Positions 1 to 14,940 of a DNA stretch of 64,000 nucleotides are shown here, one piece after another. Position 1 is the stretch's first letter, and the number at the start of each line of letters is the position of its first letter. Origin of the DNA: Rouxiella badensis (GTDB taxonomy: Bacteria; Pseudomonadota; Gammaproteobacteria; Enterobacterales; Enterobacteriaceae); assembly GCF_002093665.1 (NCBI RefSeq), contig NZ_MRWE01000007.1, forward strand, positions 91,434-155,433, in the 5' to 3' direction. The notes below the pieces were generated by a model. That model saw only the letters and a list, made by a program, of their open reading frames with translations. It made no database searches and had not been told where the DNA came from. The position numbers and the translations under genes are program-made.

Positions 1-298
1 AGCAGGGAATCGTTATCGCAGTCCGGCGTGATGCTGACCACGTTAAGGAAGTTGCCCGAGCTTTCGCCCTTGGTCCACAGGCGCTGTTTGGTGCGCGAGA
101 AGAAGGTCACTTTGCCGCTCGACTGCGTGACGTCCAGCGCCTCCTGATTCATGTAGCCCATCATCAGCACTTCACCCGAAACGGCGTGTTGCACGATAGC
201 GGGCATCATGTTGTCGGTTTTTTCCCAATCAAGCTGGGCGAGTTGTTCGGCGTTCAGAATAACCGGGGCTTTCACTTCTTTATCTTGTTCTGGAATAC

Positions 299-302
<4 letters not shown>
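1..302 (-). CDS. hisI: Histidine biosynthesis bifunctional HisIE, N-terminal part
   Basis: Partial gene running off the left edge; only about 100 N-terminal codons are visible. Translation gives the phosphoribosyl-AMP cyclohydrolase start, including [18 protein letters not shown] and [10 protein letters not shown] and ending near the metal-binding TPDCDND segment. HisIE performs steps 2 and 3 of histidine synthesis (PRPP-ATP pyrophosphohydrolase and PR-AMP cyclohydrolase). The start is a GTG whose last bases overlap the hisF stop as GTGA, typical of the last junction in the his operon. Whether the HisE domain is fused cannot be seen. Confidence 0.93.
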
Positions 303-5912
<5,610 letters not shown>

Positions 5913-5916
5913 CGCC

Positions 5917-6816
5917 TTACTCCATCATTTTTTCAATTGGCAGCACCAGAATCGAACTGGCACCCAGCGCTTTCAGTTTTTCCATGGTTTCCCAGAACAG
6001 GGTCTCGCTGCTCACCATATGCATCGCAACGCGCTGTTTGTCGTTAGCCAGTGGCAGAATGGTCGGACGCTCGGCGCCCGGCAGCAGGGCGATTATTTCG
6101 TCCAGACGCTCGCTCGGCGCGTGCAGCATGATGTATTTGGATTCACGTGCCTGAATCACGCCCTGAATACGGGTCATCAGTTTGTCGATCAGCAGCTGTT
6201 TGGACTGCGGCATCTCTCCGTCACGCTGGATAAGACAGGCTTTGGAACGGTAGATGACTTCGTCTTCTTTCAGGCCGTTGGCTTCAAGCGTTGCGCCGGT
6301 AGAAACCAGGTCACAGATGGCGTCGGCCAGACCGGCACGCGGTGCGACTTCAACGGAGCCGTTCAGCAGGCAAGACTTGAAGTCGAGATTCTTTTTGTCG
6401 AAATACTGCTTGAGGATGTGTGGATAAGAGGTGGCGATACGTTTGTTACCCAGGCTCTGTGGCCCCTGATAATCAAAGTCCAGTGGCGTTGCCAGCGACA
6501 GACGGCAACCGCCGAAATCGAGACGACGCAGCGTGAAATAACGTGGGTCTTCACCCTGAGCACGGCGGCTCAGCAGCTCTTCTTCCAGCACGTTCTCACC
6601 GATAATACCGAGGTCAACCACACCGTCCATCACCAGTCCTGGGATATCGTCATCACGAACGCGCAGAATGTCGATTTCCATGTTCTCGGCGAAGGCAATC
6701 AGACGCTGCTCTTGCAGATTAATTTTAATGCCGCAGCGTGCAAGCAGCTCACGTGAATCGTCGCTCAGGCGACCGGATTTCTGCATTGCGATACGTAAAC
6801 GGTTTTTGTCCAGCAT
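5917..6816 (-). CDS. hisG: ATP phosphoribosyltransferase HisG (long form)
   Basis: 299-residue first enzyme of histidine synthesis, condensing ATP and PRPP; the long form carries a C-terminal ACT-like domain for histidine feedback. Seen are the N-terminal [17 protein letters not shown], the PRPP-binding stretch [14 protein letters not shown] and the C-terminal regulatory portion ending LPIEKMME. First structural gene of the operon, about 155 bp downstream of the leader peptide, with the attenuator between. Confidence 0.98.
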   Translation of the reverse strand: MLDKNRLRIAMQKSGRLSDDSRELLARCGIKINLQEQRLIAFAENMEIDILRVRDDDIPGLVMDGVVDLGIIGENVLEEELLSRRAQGEDPRYFTLRRLDFGGCRLSLATPLDFDYQGPQSLGNKRIATSYPHILKQYFDKKNLDFKSCLLNGSVEVAPRAGLADAICDLVSTGATLEANGLKEDEVIYRSKACLIQRDGEMPQSKQLLIDKLMTRIQGVIQARESKYIMLHAPSERLDEIIALLPGAERPTILPLANDKQRVAMHMVSSETLFWETMEKLKALGASSILVLPIEKMME

Positions 6817-6870
6817 GATGACCTCTGTCTTTAAATTTATGATTTAATTCGTTTTTAAATTTCTTAGGGT

Positions 6871-6960
6871 AAAAAAAAACCCCCGGAAGAAATCTTCCGA
6901 GGGCTCTCTGCTACATTCTGCGCGCCACTGGAAGATCTTAAAAGTCTTCCAGCACCAATC
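6871..6960 (-). promoter_or_regulatory. his operon transcriptional attenuator
   Basis: On the minus strand, downstream of hisL, a strong stem pairs CCTCGGAAGA with TCTTCCGGGG around a short AATT-type loop and is followed by a run of nine T: a Rho-independent terminator (about 6871-6905). Just upstream of it (about 6924-6950) lies a second self-complementary pair, TGGAAGA/TCTTCCA, whose arms can also pair with the terminator arms, giving the alternative antiterminator structure. The arrangement is the classical histidine attenuator, where stalling at His codons prevents termination. Confidence 0.9.
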
Positions 6961-6971
6961 TGCCTGAAAGA

Positions 6972-7019
6972 CTAGTCAGGATGATGGTGGTGATGGTGGT
7001 TGATCAGAATGTTCAGCAT
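6972..7019 (-). CDS. hisL: his operon leader peptide HisL
   Basis: Fifteen-codon open reading frame, MLNILINHHHHHHPD, with six consecutive His codons, followed by TAG. An AGAAGAGAAC purine-rich stretch precedes the ATG. It lies upstream of the attenuator and hisG. Scarcity of charged tRNA-His stalls the ribosome on the His run and favours the antiterminator. Identification rests on the His run and position. Confidence 0.95.
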   Translation of the reverse strand: MLNILINHHHHHHPD

Positions 7020-7340
7020 TGTCTTGTTCTCTTCTAAGCGTTTTGTTGCCTACCGCTGTTATCAGCCATAGGTTCTAAATCTGTTGCCAATTAACCTAAA
7101 CCACCGTGCTCTGACGCGCAACCTTTTTTTCTGCTGATGAATAATTTTAATATTATTGGCCATGTAATGATAAGCATGAATCGATTGTATAGAAGACCGG
7201 ACAGGCGCAACACGCTCGCGTTCTGACAATCTGTTGAAAATCATTACATAATAAGCCGTTGTTTAAGAGAGGTGGCGGAGGTAGCCTGCTAAACTAAATG
7301 ACGTAGCTTTATTAAAAGCGGGTAGGTATTGGAGAACAAA

Positions 7341-8174
7341 ATGAAGAAGGTATCAATAATTGGTTTAGGCTGGCTAGGTATGCCGCTGGCCATTGCCCTA
7401 AGCGCCAGGGGATACCAGGTTGTTGGCAGCAAAACCACGCGTGACGGCGTTGAGGCCGCCCGTATGAGCGGCATCGAATGCTACCAAATGACCTTCACGC
7501 CCGAGATGACGCTGGAGTGCGACGCTGACGACCTGGATGTGCTGCTCAACGTCGATGCGCTGGTGATTACCCTGCCTGCAAGGCGCACGGTGGAAGGGAG
7601 CGAGCTCTATTTTCAGGCGGTGCAGATGCTGGTTGATAGCGCACTGGCGCACGCCGTACCGCGCATTATCTTTACCAGCTCGACCTCAATTTATGGCGAG
7701 GGGACAGGCACTGTGCGCGAAAACTCGCCGCTGAATCCCGTCACGCCAGCGGGCAAGGTGCTCAAAGAGCTGGAGGAGTGGTTCCATCAGTTGCCGAACA
7801 CTTCCGTTGACGTGCTGCGCCTCGCCGGACTGGTTGGGGCCGACCGTCATCCGGGCCGTTTCCTGGCGGGCAAGAAAGACGTTAAAGGTGCAAATCATGG
7901 CGTTAATCTGGTGCATCAGGACGACGTGGTCTCTGCCATTCAGCTGTTGCTGAGCCTGCCACGCGGCGGTCACACCTTTAACCTTTGCGCGCCTGCACAT
8001 CCGGCTAAACAGCAGTTTTATCCGCTGTTAGCGCGCCAGTTGGGGCTTCCCGAACCGACGTTCGCCCCCGAGCCTGAAGATTCGGCGGGTAAGCTGGTTG
8101 ACGGTAGCCGCATCGTGAAAGAGCTCGGCTTCGAGTACCAGTATCCTGACCCTGAGCGCATGCCGCTCAACTAA
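7341..8174 (+). CDS. yeeZ: NAD(P)-binding epimerase-like protein YeeZ
   Basis: 277 residues with an N-terminal Rossmann fold, GLGWLGMPLA (about residues 8-17), and an extended-SDR body with SSTSIYG and a late LVDGSRI. The family is annotated as an atypical SDR of unknown substrate. The ATG at 7341 has GGAG six bases upstream, which is better than the TTG at 7329. In E. coli yeeZ lies beside the his leader, as here, divergently from the his operon. An 8-bp inverted repeat (CCCTCGAC/GTCGAGGG, 8186-8215) follows the gene without a clear T run. Confidence 0.85.
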   Translation: MKKVSIIGLGWLGMPLAIALSARGYQVVGSKTTRDGVEAARMSGIECYQMTFTPEMTLECDADDLDVLLNVDALVITLPARRTVEGSELYFQAVQMLVDSALAHAVPRIIFTSSTSIYGEGTGTVRENSPLNPVTPAGKVLKELEEWFHQLPNTSVDVLRLAGLVGADRHPGRFLAGKKDVKGANHGVNLVHQDDVVSAIQLLLSLPRGGHTFNLCAPAHPAKQQFYPLLARQLGLPEPTFAPEPEDSAGKLVDGSRIVKELGFEYQYPDPERMPLN

Positions 8175-8287
8175 CGCTCTCGCCGCCCTCGACGTGATTT
8201 ACCCAAGGTCGAGGGGATTGGCGCTGTTCTTGCATAATCTTGTCCTGAAACCCCACGGAAAGATTTTCACAGGAGTCTGCGCCAATA

Positions 8288-9064
8288 ATGCAACCTATCA
8301 CGCTATCGATGATCGATATCCGCAAATCCTTCGGCGAGCATGAGGTGCTGAAAGGTATCTCACTTGACGCACGGCAGGGCGAGGTTATCTCCATTTTGGG
8401 GGCCAGTGGTTCAGGCAAAAGCACCTTCCTGCGCTGCATCAACCTGCTTGAAACGCCGGACTCCGGCACCGTGGCGGTCGGCGGTGAAACACTCCTGATG
8501 AAGCCTGACGCCAGGGGCAATCCGCAGCCTGCCAGCCGCAAACAGGTGGAACGGATACGTACGCGACTCGGCATGGTGTTTCAGGACTTCAATCTCTGGT
8601 CACACATGAACGTGCTGGAAAACGTGATGGAAGGGCCACGCTACGTGCAGAAGAAAAGCCGCAAAGCCTGCATCGAGAAAGCCGAATCACTGCTGGCCCG
8701 CGTCGGGTTGTATGAGCGTAAGGACTTCTATCCGTCACAGCTTTCGGGTGGACAGAAGCAGCGGGTGGCGATCGCCCGCGCGTTGGCCATGGACCCTGAG
8801 GTGATGCTGTTTGATGAACCCACCTCGGCACTGGATCCAGAGCTGGTGGGGGAGGTCTTGAAGGTGATGCAGAGTCTGGCAGAGGAGGGGAGGACCATGC
8901 TGGTGGTCACCCATGAGATGGTCTTTGCCCGCCGCGTCTCCAATCGGGTGGTGTTCTTGCATCAGGGTGAAATCGACTGTCAGGGAACCCCGCACGACCT
9001 GTTTGGCGAGCAGGGATCCCCGCGTTTTCAGCAATTTATATCAAGTCATCACCAGCCTGCCTAG
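8288..9064 (+). CDS. Polar amino acid ABC transporter ATP-binding protein (HisP-like)
   Basis: 258-residue ABC ATPase of the PAAT family. Walker A is GASGSGKST (about 36-44), followed by the Q-loop VFQDFNLW, signature [15 protein letters not shown], Walker [13 protein letters not shown] and switch His in VVTHEM. HisP/GlnQ-type proteins energise uptake of basic or polar amino acids. It has no permease or binding protein beside it, whereas the permease set at 14.9-17.2 kb lacks an ATPase; they may work together, which is inference. It converges with the FAD oxidoreductase gene 12 bp away. Confidence 0.92.
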   Translation: MQPITLSMIDIRKSFGEHEVLKGISLDARQGEVISILGASGSGKSTFLRCINLLETPDSGTVAVGGETLLMKPDARGNPQPASRKQVERIRTRLGMVFQDFNLWSHMNVLENVMEGPRYVQKKSRKACIEKAESLLARVGLYERKDFYPSQLSGGQKQRVAIARALAMDPEVMLFDEPTSALDPELVGEVLKVMQSLAEEGRTMLVVTHEMVFARRVSNRVVFLHQGEIDCQGTPHDLFGEQGSPRFQQFISSHHQPA

Positions 9065-9075
9065 CGAGAAATCAC

Positions 9076-10206
9076 TCAGGCAGTGAAACGCTCGGGGCGG
9101 AATGTGGCCAGCATCGGATGTTTTTCGCCGCTGGCAATTTCGCTGGCCAACAGTTCGCCGACGATAAGCGCCAGCGTGGCGCCGGAATGGGTAAACGCCA
9201 CGTAGCAGCCTGGCACGCTTTGCAGCTCGCCCAGCACCGGCTCGCCGTCACCGGGAACAGGTTTCAGCCCGATTTTCCAGCTCGCTGCCTTCAGTGATTC
9301 TGCGCCTTCGAGCACTTTCGCCGCCTCGGCCACCAATTCATCAACCACGGTTTCGGGAATGCTGTACTCGCCCGCCGCGCTGCGGGTAATGGCCGACTCA
9401 TACCAGTCATGGTCCAGCGCCAGGGTTTTCCCCGGATTCGGACGAACCGCAACTCGTGGCGTGTTTAGCACCACTTTCACGCTGTTTTCGACCGGCTGAG
9501 TGATGACCAGCATCGATAAGGGGGAGCCGTTGGGGATAGTGACACCCAGCGGCGCAACCACTTCGGGCGTTTGCGGGCCACAGGCCACCAGCACTCTGTC
9601 TGCGCTGAAGGTTTCGCCGTTACCAGTTTTCACGCCGACGGCCTTACCGCTGGCATCGGTGATGACCGAGGTTTTGCCCGCATATTCATAAAGCTGTCCC
9701 CCGAGGCGGTGAAACTCGGCCATCAGATAATTGGCGAGGTGTGGCAGGCTGACCCAGCCTTCACCCGGATTAAACAGTGCGCTTTCAGCGACGGCTTCGG
9801 CCCTGACTTGAGGGTCAATTTGACTGACCGACGCCAGACCCGTGAGGTGCGAATCATACCCGTGAGCGAATTCATAGGCGTGGCGCGTCAGCGTTTCGGC
9901 AGCTTTGTCTTCCCCCCAGTACAGGCCACCGTCGAAACGCAGCCAGTCACGAGAGGAGTCCTGTGCAAACAGCGTGCGGTAGCGGTCGATGCCCGCCATA
10001 CGCAGTGCATGATATTCCCGCGTGCGGTCGGCGGCAGAGTTCAGCCATGAGAGCGACCGGCCCGATGCACCGGACACCAGCTCCGCCTCGGTAAACAGCG
10101 TGACCTGTTGGCCGCGACGCAGCAAATGCACGGCGCTGGAGATACCGATGATACCCGCGCCTATCACGGCGACGGTTTTCGTTGCGTGTTCAGTGGATGA
10201 AGACAT
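9076..10206 (-). CDS. FAD-dependent oxidoreductase (D-amino acid dehydrogenase / DAO family)
   Basis: 376 residues with an N-terminal FAD-binding dinucleotide fold VIGAGIIGISSAVHLLRRG and the family C-terminal segment ending in HSGATLALIVGELLASEI. DAO-family enzymes oxidise D-amino acids, sarcosine, glycine or opines; the substrate cannot be told. The ATG at 10206 has GAAGGA eight bases upstream and begins MSSSTEH; the longer frame to 10272 overlaps the upstream gene and is less likely. Last gene of an ABC uptake operon, so it probably oxidises the imported compound. Confidence 0.85.
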   Translation of the reverse strand: MSSSTEHATKTVAVIGAGIIGISSAVHLLRRGQQVTLFTEAELVSGASGRSLSWLNSAADRTREYHALRMAGIDRYRTLFAQDSSRDWLRFDGGLYWGEDKAAETLTRHAYEFAHGYDSHLTGLASVSQIDPQVRAEAVAESALFNPGEGWVSLPHLANYLMAEFHRLGGQLYEYAGKTSVITDASGKAVGVKTGNGETFSADRVLVACGPQTPEVVAPLGVTIPNGSPLSMLVITQPVENSVKVVLNTPRVAVRPNPGKTLALDHDWYESAITRSAAGEYSIPETVVDELVAEAAKVLEGAESLKAASWKIGLKPVPGDGEPVLGELQSVPGCYVAFTHSGATLALIVGELLASEIASGEKHPMLATFRPERFTA

Positions 10207-10268
10207 TTTGTTTTCCTTCTCTTGAGTCATCATAAAAGGTATTCGGTGGTGCGGCGAGTCGTTGGGCC

Positions 10269-11042
10269 TCACAGCACTTCAGACAAAAAGCGCCGCAGTC
10301 GCGCGGACTGCGGGTTATCGAAAATCTGTTCTGGGGTGCCCGCCTCGACAATTTCCCCCTCATCCATAAAAATCACCTGATCCGCCACTTTGCGAGCAAA
10401 TCCCATCTCATGGGTGACGACTATCATGGTCATGCCACGGCGACAGAGGTCGGCCATCAGGTTCAGCACGCCTTTGACCAGTTCGGGGTCAAGCGCCGAG
10501 GTCGCTTCGTCAAACAGCATGACTTCAGGGTCCATAGCCAAGGCCCGCGCGATGGCGACGCGCTGTTGTTGACCGCCGGACAGATAGCGCGGACGGTGCT
10601 CCGCTCGCTGCTCTAGGCCGACCTCTTTCAGCCGCTCGGCGGCCAGGCGGTAGGCCTCAGACTTGGACAGTTTCTTGATTTTCCACGGTGCCATCGCCAC
10701 GTTTTCCAGCGCCGTATGGTCGGGGAACAGGTTGAAATGCTGAAACACCATGCCGATGCGCAGACGCAGGGCGTCAGGTTTATCTTTCAGCACCGAGCGA
10801 CCCGACACCAGCACGTCACCGGACTGCGGTTCATGCAGGCGATTAATACCGCGCAGCAGGGTCGACTTCCCTGAGCCTGACGGCCCGATGATACAAGTGG
10901 TGGTGCCCGGCGCGACGTTGAGCGAGACCTTGCGCAGCACCTGAATGTCGCCGAACGCCAGCGTTAAATCGCGAATTTCCACGCTAGCGCCGTGAAACGA
11001 CGGTGTGGCGGCGCGGTCAATATTAGGGGCAGCAAGCGTCAT
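10269..11042 (-). CDS. Amino acid ABC transporter ATP-binding protein
   Basis: 257-residue PAAT-type ATPase with Walker [10 protein letters not shown] near residue 54, Q-loop VFQHFNLF, signature [15 protein letters not shown], Walker [13 protein letters not shown] (Ala in place of the usual Pro after DE) and switch His VVTHEMGFA. About 25 extra residues precede the domain. It lies between the permease and oxidoreductase genes, 3 bp from the permease, and energises the transporter encoded by this operon. Confidence 0.94.
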   Translation of the reverse strand: MTLAAPNIDRAATPSFHGASVEIRDLTLAFGDIQVLRKVSLNVAPGTTTCIIGPSGSGKSTLLRGINRLHEPQSGDVLVSGRSVLKDKPDALRLRIGMVFQHFNLFPDHTALENVAMAPWKIKKLSKSEAYRLAAERLKEVGLEQRAEHRPRYLSGGQQQRVAIARALAMDPEVMLFDEATSALDPELVKGVLNLMADLCRRGMTMIVVTHEMGFARKVADQVIFMDEGEIVEAGTPEQIFDNPQSARLRRFLSEVL

Positions 11043-11045
11043 GGA

Positions 11046-11864
11046 TTATTGTCCCCGTTCGGTGGTTAAGGGGGCACTGCCGCCGGTGGCAACGGTGCGA
11101 GGATTAAGTTTTTGCAGCTCATCGACCTCTTTCAGACTGCTGACCGGGCGCGTCATTTTGCGACGGCCGGTGCGGAAGCGTTGGTCAACATAGTTGACCA
11201 GATGGGTCATTGGCACGGTGATTATCAGATAAAAAAGCCCTGCGAGCATCAGAGGAGAAAGGTTGCCGGTGAGCACCGCGGTATCTTGCCCGACGCGAAA
11301 AAGTTCGCGCTCGTTGACCATCAGCCCGAGCAGATAGACCAGCGAAGAGTCTTTGATGATGGCAATGAACTGATTAACCAACGCAGGAAGCACGCGGCGG
11401 ATCCCCTGTGGCACAATCACTAAGCGCATTGCGCGACCGTAGCTCATTCCCAGCGCACGGCAGGCCTCGAGCTGACCCTTTTCAACGCTCTGGATACCCG
11501 CACGAAAGATCTCCCCCATATAGGCACTGGCTATCAGGCTCAGGGCAAAAATACCGAGCGGATAGGGCGACGGACCGAAAAGTTCATAGCTGTAGCGCGC
11601 TAGCCCCTGACCTATCAGCAGAATGGTCAGTATAGACGGCAGGCCGCGAAACAGGTCGGTATAGACGCGCGATGGCACACGCAGCCAGCGCGTGGGCGAG
11701 ATGCCCATCAGCGCCAGAATCAGCCCGAGCGTGGTGCCAAGCAGCGTCGCCGCAATCGAGATGATCAACGTATTCATCAGCCCGACTTTCAGCAGCTGCG
11801 GCAGGACTTCGGCCATCGAATTAAAATCGAAGAATGTCCGGTGAAGCATTTCGAACAGGCTCAT
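11046..11864 (-). CDS. Amino acid ABC transporter permease
   Basis: 272-residue HisM/GlnP-type inner-membrane permease with about five membrane segments and the EAA loop EACRALGMSYGRAMRLVIVPQGIR (middle part) that contacts the ATPase. PAAT permeases usually function as homo- or heterodimers; only one is present here, implying a homodimer. A hydrophilic C-terminal tail of about 45 residues, ending at 11046, is longer than usual. It follows the binding-protein gene in the same direction. Confidence 0.92.
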   Translation of the reverse strand: MSLFEMLHRTFFDFNSMAEVLPQLLKVGLMNTLIISIAATLLGTTLGLILALMGISPTRWLRVPSRVYTDLFRGLPSILTILLIGQGLARYSYELFGPSPYPLGIFALSLIASAYMGEIFRAGIQSVEKGQLEACRALGMSYGRAMRLVIVPQGIRRVLPALVNQFIAIIKDSSLVYLLGLMVNERELFRVGQDTAVLTGNLSPLMLAGLFYLIITVPMTHLVNYVDQRFRTGRRKMTRPVSSLKEVDELQKLNPRTVATGGSAPLTTERGQ

Positions 11865-11939
11865 ACAATACCTCGCACTTTTAACGGGGTGAGGCTGCCC
11901 TCACCGCGGGGTAAACAGACAGACGACGAGCAGGGAACA

Positions 11940-12767
11940 TCAGCTTGAATGCGGCAGATACTGCTTTGGCATTGGCGAGCCTGGGAACCATTTCTGGTAG
12001 AGCTTCTTCCAGGTGCCATCCTGCATCGAGGCCTGAATCGCCTTATCCAGGGCGGCTTTAAACGCGGGTTTTCCCTTGGCGATAGCAACGCCAGCTGGCG
12101 CGTCAAAGGACGGGATATCGGCAGCGTGAACCAGATTGAAGCGGGCGGCGTAGTCTTTGGCCGCCTCATAATCGAGGAAGTCGGCGTCAACCGTGCCGTT
12201 GTTCAGCGCAGAGATGGCCGCATTGTTATCGGGGAAGCGCACCAGGTCAGTTTGGGTGAAATGCTGCATCGCGTAGTTTTCCTGCAAAGTCCCCTGCACC
12301 ACCGCGAGACGGTGTTTTGCCAGCGAATTGACGTCGGTGACGCCGGTGTCTTTACGCGTCAGTACCGTCAGATAACCGGCGAGATAGCCGCTTGAGAAAT
12401 CGACGGTTTTTTCACGAGCCGGGGTGATACCTATCGCCGCGACGCCTGCGTCATAGCGTCCGTTTGCGACCGAAGGCAGGATGCCGGCGAAGTCTTGGCC
12501 GATAAACACCACCTTATTGATGCCGAGTCGGTGCGCAACGTCGGTGAAGAACTCGACGTCAAAACCGGTGAAATTGCCGGAGGCGTCAGTAAAGGTATAA
12601 GGCTTGGCGTCGCCGAGGCTGGCAACGCGCAGCTCGCCCGGTTCGATTAACCCATAAGGGTTTTCCTGCTGGCCCGCGGCGTTGGCCAGCGGGGACGAAA
12701 GAGAAAAGAGTGAGAGCGAAGCAAAAAGCACGGTGGCCAGTTTAATCAGGGTCTTTTGCGATTTCAT
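11940..12767 (-). CDS. Amino acid ABC transporter substrate-binding protein
   Basis: 275-residue family 3 periplasmic binding protein. A signal peptide of about 30 residues ([18 protein letters not shown], then ANA|AGQ) precedes the mature domain, with the family segments GFDVEF and [13 protein letters not shown]. First gene of the permease-ATPase-oxidoreductase operon, transcribed away from the LacI-type regulator. The ligand is not apparent; the oxidase partner suggests an amino acid or amine derivative. Confidence 0.92.
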   Translation of the reverse strand: MKSQKTLIKLATVLFASLSLFSLSSPLANAAGQQENPYGLIEPGELRVASLGDAKPYTFTDASGNFTGFDVEFFTDVAHRLGINKVVFIGQDFAGILPSVANGRYDAGVAAIGITPAREKTVDFSSGYLAGYLTVLTRKDTGVTDVNSLAKHRLAVVQGTLQENYAMQHFTQTDLVRFPDNNAAISALNNGTVDADFLDYEAAKDYAARFNLVHAADIPSFDAPAGVAIAKGKPAFKAALDKAIQASMQDGTWKKLYQKWFPGSPMPKQYLPHSS

Positions 12768-12832
12768 AGTGCGTCCGTTTTTGTTGTATTTAACATCAAC
12801 GACTATTGAGCCAGGATCTTTTGTATTTTTTA

Positions 12833-12844
12833 GAGACCGGTCTC
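12833..12844. promoter_or_regulatory. Palindromic LacI-family operator, site 1
   Basis: Perfect 12-bp palindrome GAGACCGGTCTC with a central CG, the form usual for LacI/GalR operators. It lies 66 bp before the binding-protein start and is identical to the second site 46 bp away, between this operon and the divergent regulator gene. The likely binder is the adjacent regulator; this is inference. Confidence 0.75.
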
Positions 12845-12878
12845 AATGCAGGGGCTGATTAGGGAGTTCAATCATTGT

Positions 12879-12890
12879 GAGACCGGTCTC
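12879..12890. promoter_or_regulatory. Palindromic LacI-family operator, site 2
   Basis: Second exact copy of GAGACCGGTCTC, 80 bp upstream of the LacI-type regulator gene. Centre-to-centre spacing to site 1 is 46 bp, which would allow cooperative binding or looping and control of both divergent promoters. Flanks TGAG..CTCA extend the symmetry. Confidence 0.75.
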
Positions 12891-12969
12891 AAATCAGTTA
12901 CAATGATACTAGCAACGTGATTATCTAAACGTCAATCGCCCTTAACGAAAGCTGTGATACGAATAACTT

Positions 12970-14034
12970 ATGACTATTGGCAACGCACGAATCAAGGCCC
13001 CAACGGTGGCCGACGTCGCCCGCGAGGCGCAGGTTTCAAAGGCCCAGGCGGCGCGCGCACTGGGCGGTTATGGCTCTGTGAGTGAAGAGGTATTAACGCG
13101 GGTTAGGGCGGCGGCGCAGAGGTTGAGCTATCGGCCCAACGAACTGGCACGCAGCATGAACACCGGCCGTTCAAATACGCTAGGCGTGATTGTGGGTGAT
13201 ATCGAGAACCCGCACTTTGGTCTGGCGCTGCGCGGTATCTCAGACGTCGCTCGGCAGGCGGGGTATCACCTGTTGCTGAGCAACAGTGACGAGACGCTAG
13301 CGGTGGAGCAGGACGCGGTCAGGGTGATGCTCGAAAAGCAGGTCGACGGTATCATCATCGCGCCGTGCTCGTCGTTGCCTGAAGATAACGCCCATCTGGC
13401 GCAAATCCTCGCCGACGGCAGAGCACTCAAGCTGTTCGACCGCGCCGTGCCCGAGTTAAACGTCGAGGTGATTGGCCTCGACTTTACGTCGACCGCGCAG
13501 CAGGCGACGCTGTCGTTGCTCGACGCCGGACATCGACGCATCAGCTATCTGACCAGCATGACCTTCGAACCGCCATATTCGCCGACCAAAGGGTTGGGCG
13601 TCACGCCGGTGGCGCAGCGTGTTGCCGGTATCGAACGGGCATTCTCCCAACGCGGCCTCAGTGTAGACCCGGCGTCGATTGTCGGTAACGCCAGCAGCGA
13701 CCAGGCGATAGCCGCTATCGTCGAGCGGCTGTTTAATGCTCTGCAGCCGCCAACGGCGATAATTGCCTCAGACAGCGTCATTGCCATGAGCCTGCTGCGT
13801 GAGCTGGGCGGCAGAGGGCTACGCGTGCCGCAGGATCTGTCGTTTGTGATGTTTGATAATTTCCCGTGGACGGAAATTGTCTCGCCGCCGCTCTCGGTAA
13901 TTGCTCAGCCGGTCTATGAGATGGGCCGCGAGGCCGCGCGAAGAATTATTTGCGATCTGCGAGGAGAAGAGGCGGGCATCATGCCCGATTTTGAAGCGAC
14001 GTTTATGCCAAGATTTTCAATCGCACCGGTTTAA
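12970..14034 (+). CDS. LacI/GalR family transcriptional regulator
   Basis: 354 residues. The N-terminal helix-turn-helix is seen at TVADVAREAQVSKAQAARAL (about 12-31) with the hinge RPNELARSMNTGRS, followed by a periplasmic-binding-like sensor domain (LGVIVGDIENPHFG, DGIIIAP, SDSVIAMSLL). The recognition helix reads VSKAQAARAL rather than the common VSxxTVSRxL. It is divergent from the amino acid ABC/oxidoreductase operon and very probably binds the two palindromes between them. Regulation of an amino-acid-type uptake operon by a LacI protein is less common than for sugars. Confidence 0.93.
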   Translation: MTIGNARIKAPTVADVAREAQVSKAQAARALGGYGSVSEEVLTRVRAAAQRLSYRPNELARSMNTGRSNTLGVIVGDIENPHFGLALRGISDVARQAGYHLLLSNSDETLAVEQDAVRVMLEKQVDGIIIAPCSSLPEDNAHLAQILADGRALKLFDRAVPELNVEVIGLDFTSTAQQATLSLLDAGHRRISYLTSMTFEPPYSPTKGLGVTPVAQRVAGIERAFSQRGLSVDPASIVGNASSDQAIAAIVERLFNALQPPTAIIASDSVIAMSLLRELGGRGLRVPQDLSFVMFDNFPWTEIVSPPLSVIAQPVYEMGREAARRIICDLRGEEAGIMPDFEATFMPRFSIAPV

Positions 14035-14207
14035 TTGTTCGGATTTCGGCCGGATTTGTGTAACTATTGCCGGGTTGAGCACTGACTTAAGTAAATTACT
14101 GTAAATTTGAGTAAAGTAAGGTAATAATGCCGTTTGCTACATTTTGTGCTTTTGAGATGTAGGTTATAAAACTCAATTACTTATTTCAATTGTTCGGTTT
14201 ACATCAA

Positions 14208-14786
14208 ATGACATCATCAAAATTATTCAAGAAAATAGCTTGTATATCATTTGTACTATTAGCCGGATGTTCTTCGAAGAATCACGGTCAGGACGGTCAA
14301 TCCGCTGCCAATACCACCATGACGCAGCAGGAAGCCGAGCGGGAATCCGATATGATTTCCGTTATCGCGGCGCTGCATGACCAGATGCACTCCTGGCAGG
14401 GAACGCCCTATGAGTGGGGTGGCACCAAGCTGTCAGGCGTCGATTGTTCCGGTTTCGTCTGGAGAACACTCAAAGACAGATTCAATATTCCAATGGACCG
14501 TGTGACCACCACCGAGCTGGTGCGCATGGGAACCCGCGTTTCTCCGGGGCATCTCGAACCGGGCGATCTGGTGTTCTTCCGCATTCGCAACCAGATGCAC
14601 GTTGGCTTCTACGATACCAATCAGCAATTCCTGCACGCTTCGGTTAGCAAAGGCGTTATTCGCTCCTCGCTCGACAACCCTTACTGGAAATCGGTATTTT
14701 TAGAGGCCAGAAGACTGCCGCGAGAATATAACGCCACCATCACCCTGAATCAGAATAAGCCAGGAAATCAGCTCGCCAAGAACTGA
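14208..14786 (+). CDS. NlpC/P60 family peptidoglycan endopeptidase lipoprotein
   Basis: 192 residues from the ATG at 14208. The N-terminus is a lipoprotein signal (KIACISFVLLAGCSS; lipobox LAGC, Cys near residue 20). The C-terminal NlpC/P60 cysteine peptidase has its nucleophile in GVDCSGF and the His in MHVGFY, with a second HAS near the end. Such enzymes (Spr/MepS, NlpC) cleave peptidoglycan cross-links in the periplasm. An asparagine-rich C-terminal tail follows. The ribosome site is weak, so the start is less certain. It is monocistronic, with a terminator directly behind. Confidence 0.9.
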   Translation: MTSSKLFKKIACISFVLLAGCSSKNHGQDGQSAANTTMTQQEAERESDMISVIAALHDQMHSWQGTPYEWGGTKLSGVDCSGFVWRTLKDRFNIPMDRVTTTELVRMGTRVSPGHLEPGDLVFFRIRNQMHVGFYDTNQQFLHASVSKGVIRSSLDNPYWKSVFLEARRLPREYNATITLNQNKPGNQLAKN

Positions 14787-14799
14787 GTTTTTCCTGCGA

Positions 14800-14844
14800 C
14801 CCACGTCCGCCTTGCTGTCAGCAAAAAGCGGACGTGGGTTTTTT
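14800..14844 (+). terminator. Rho-independent terminator of the NlpC/P60 gene
   Basis: An 11-bp perfect stem CCCACGTCCGC / GCGGACGTGGG with a 17-nt loop, followed by TTTTTT. It lies 14 bp after the NlpC/P60 stop. Confidence 0.92.
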
Positions 14845-14940
14845 AGTGAAAGACGCTCAAAGCATCATGCCGCTATCAGTGCAAAACTGTTGTTGGCGCG
14901 AAGAGGTCGTTGAGACGAACACCCCAACGTTTTTATCCGG

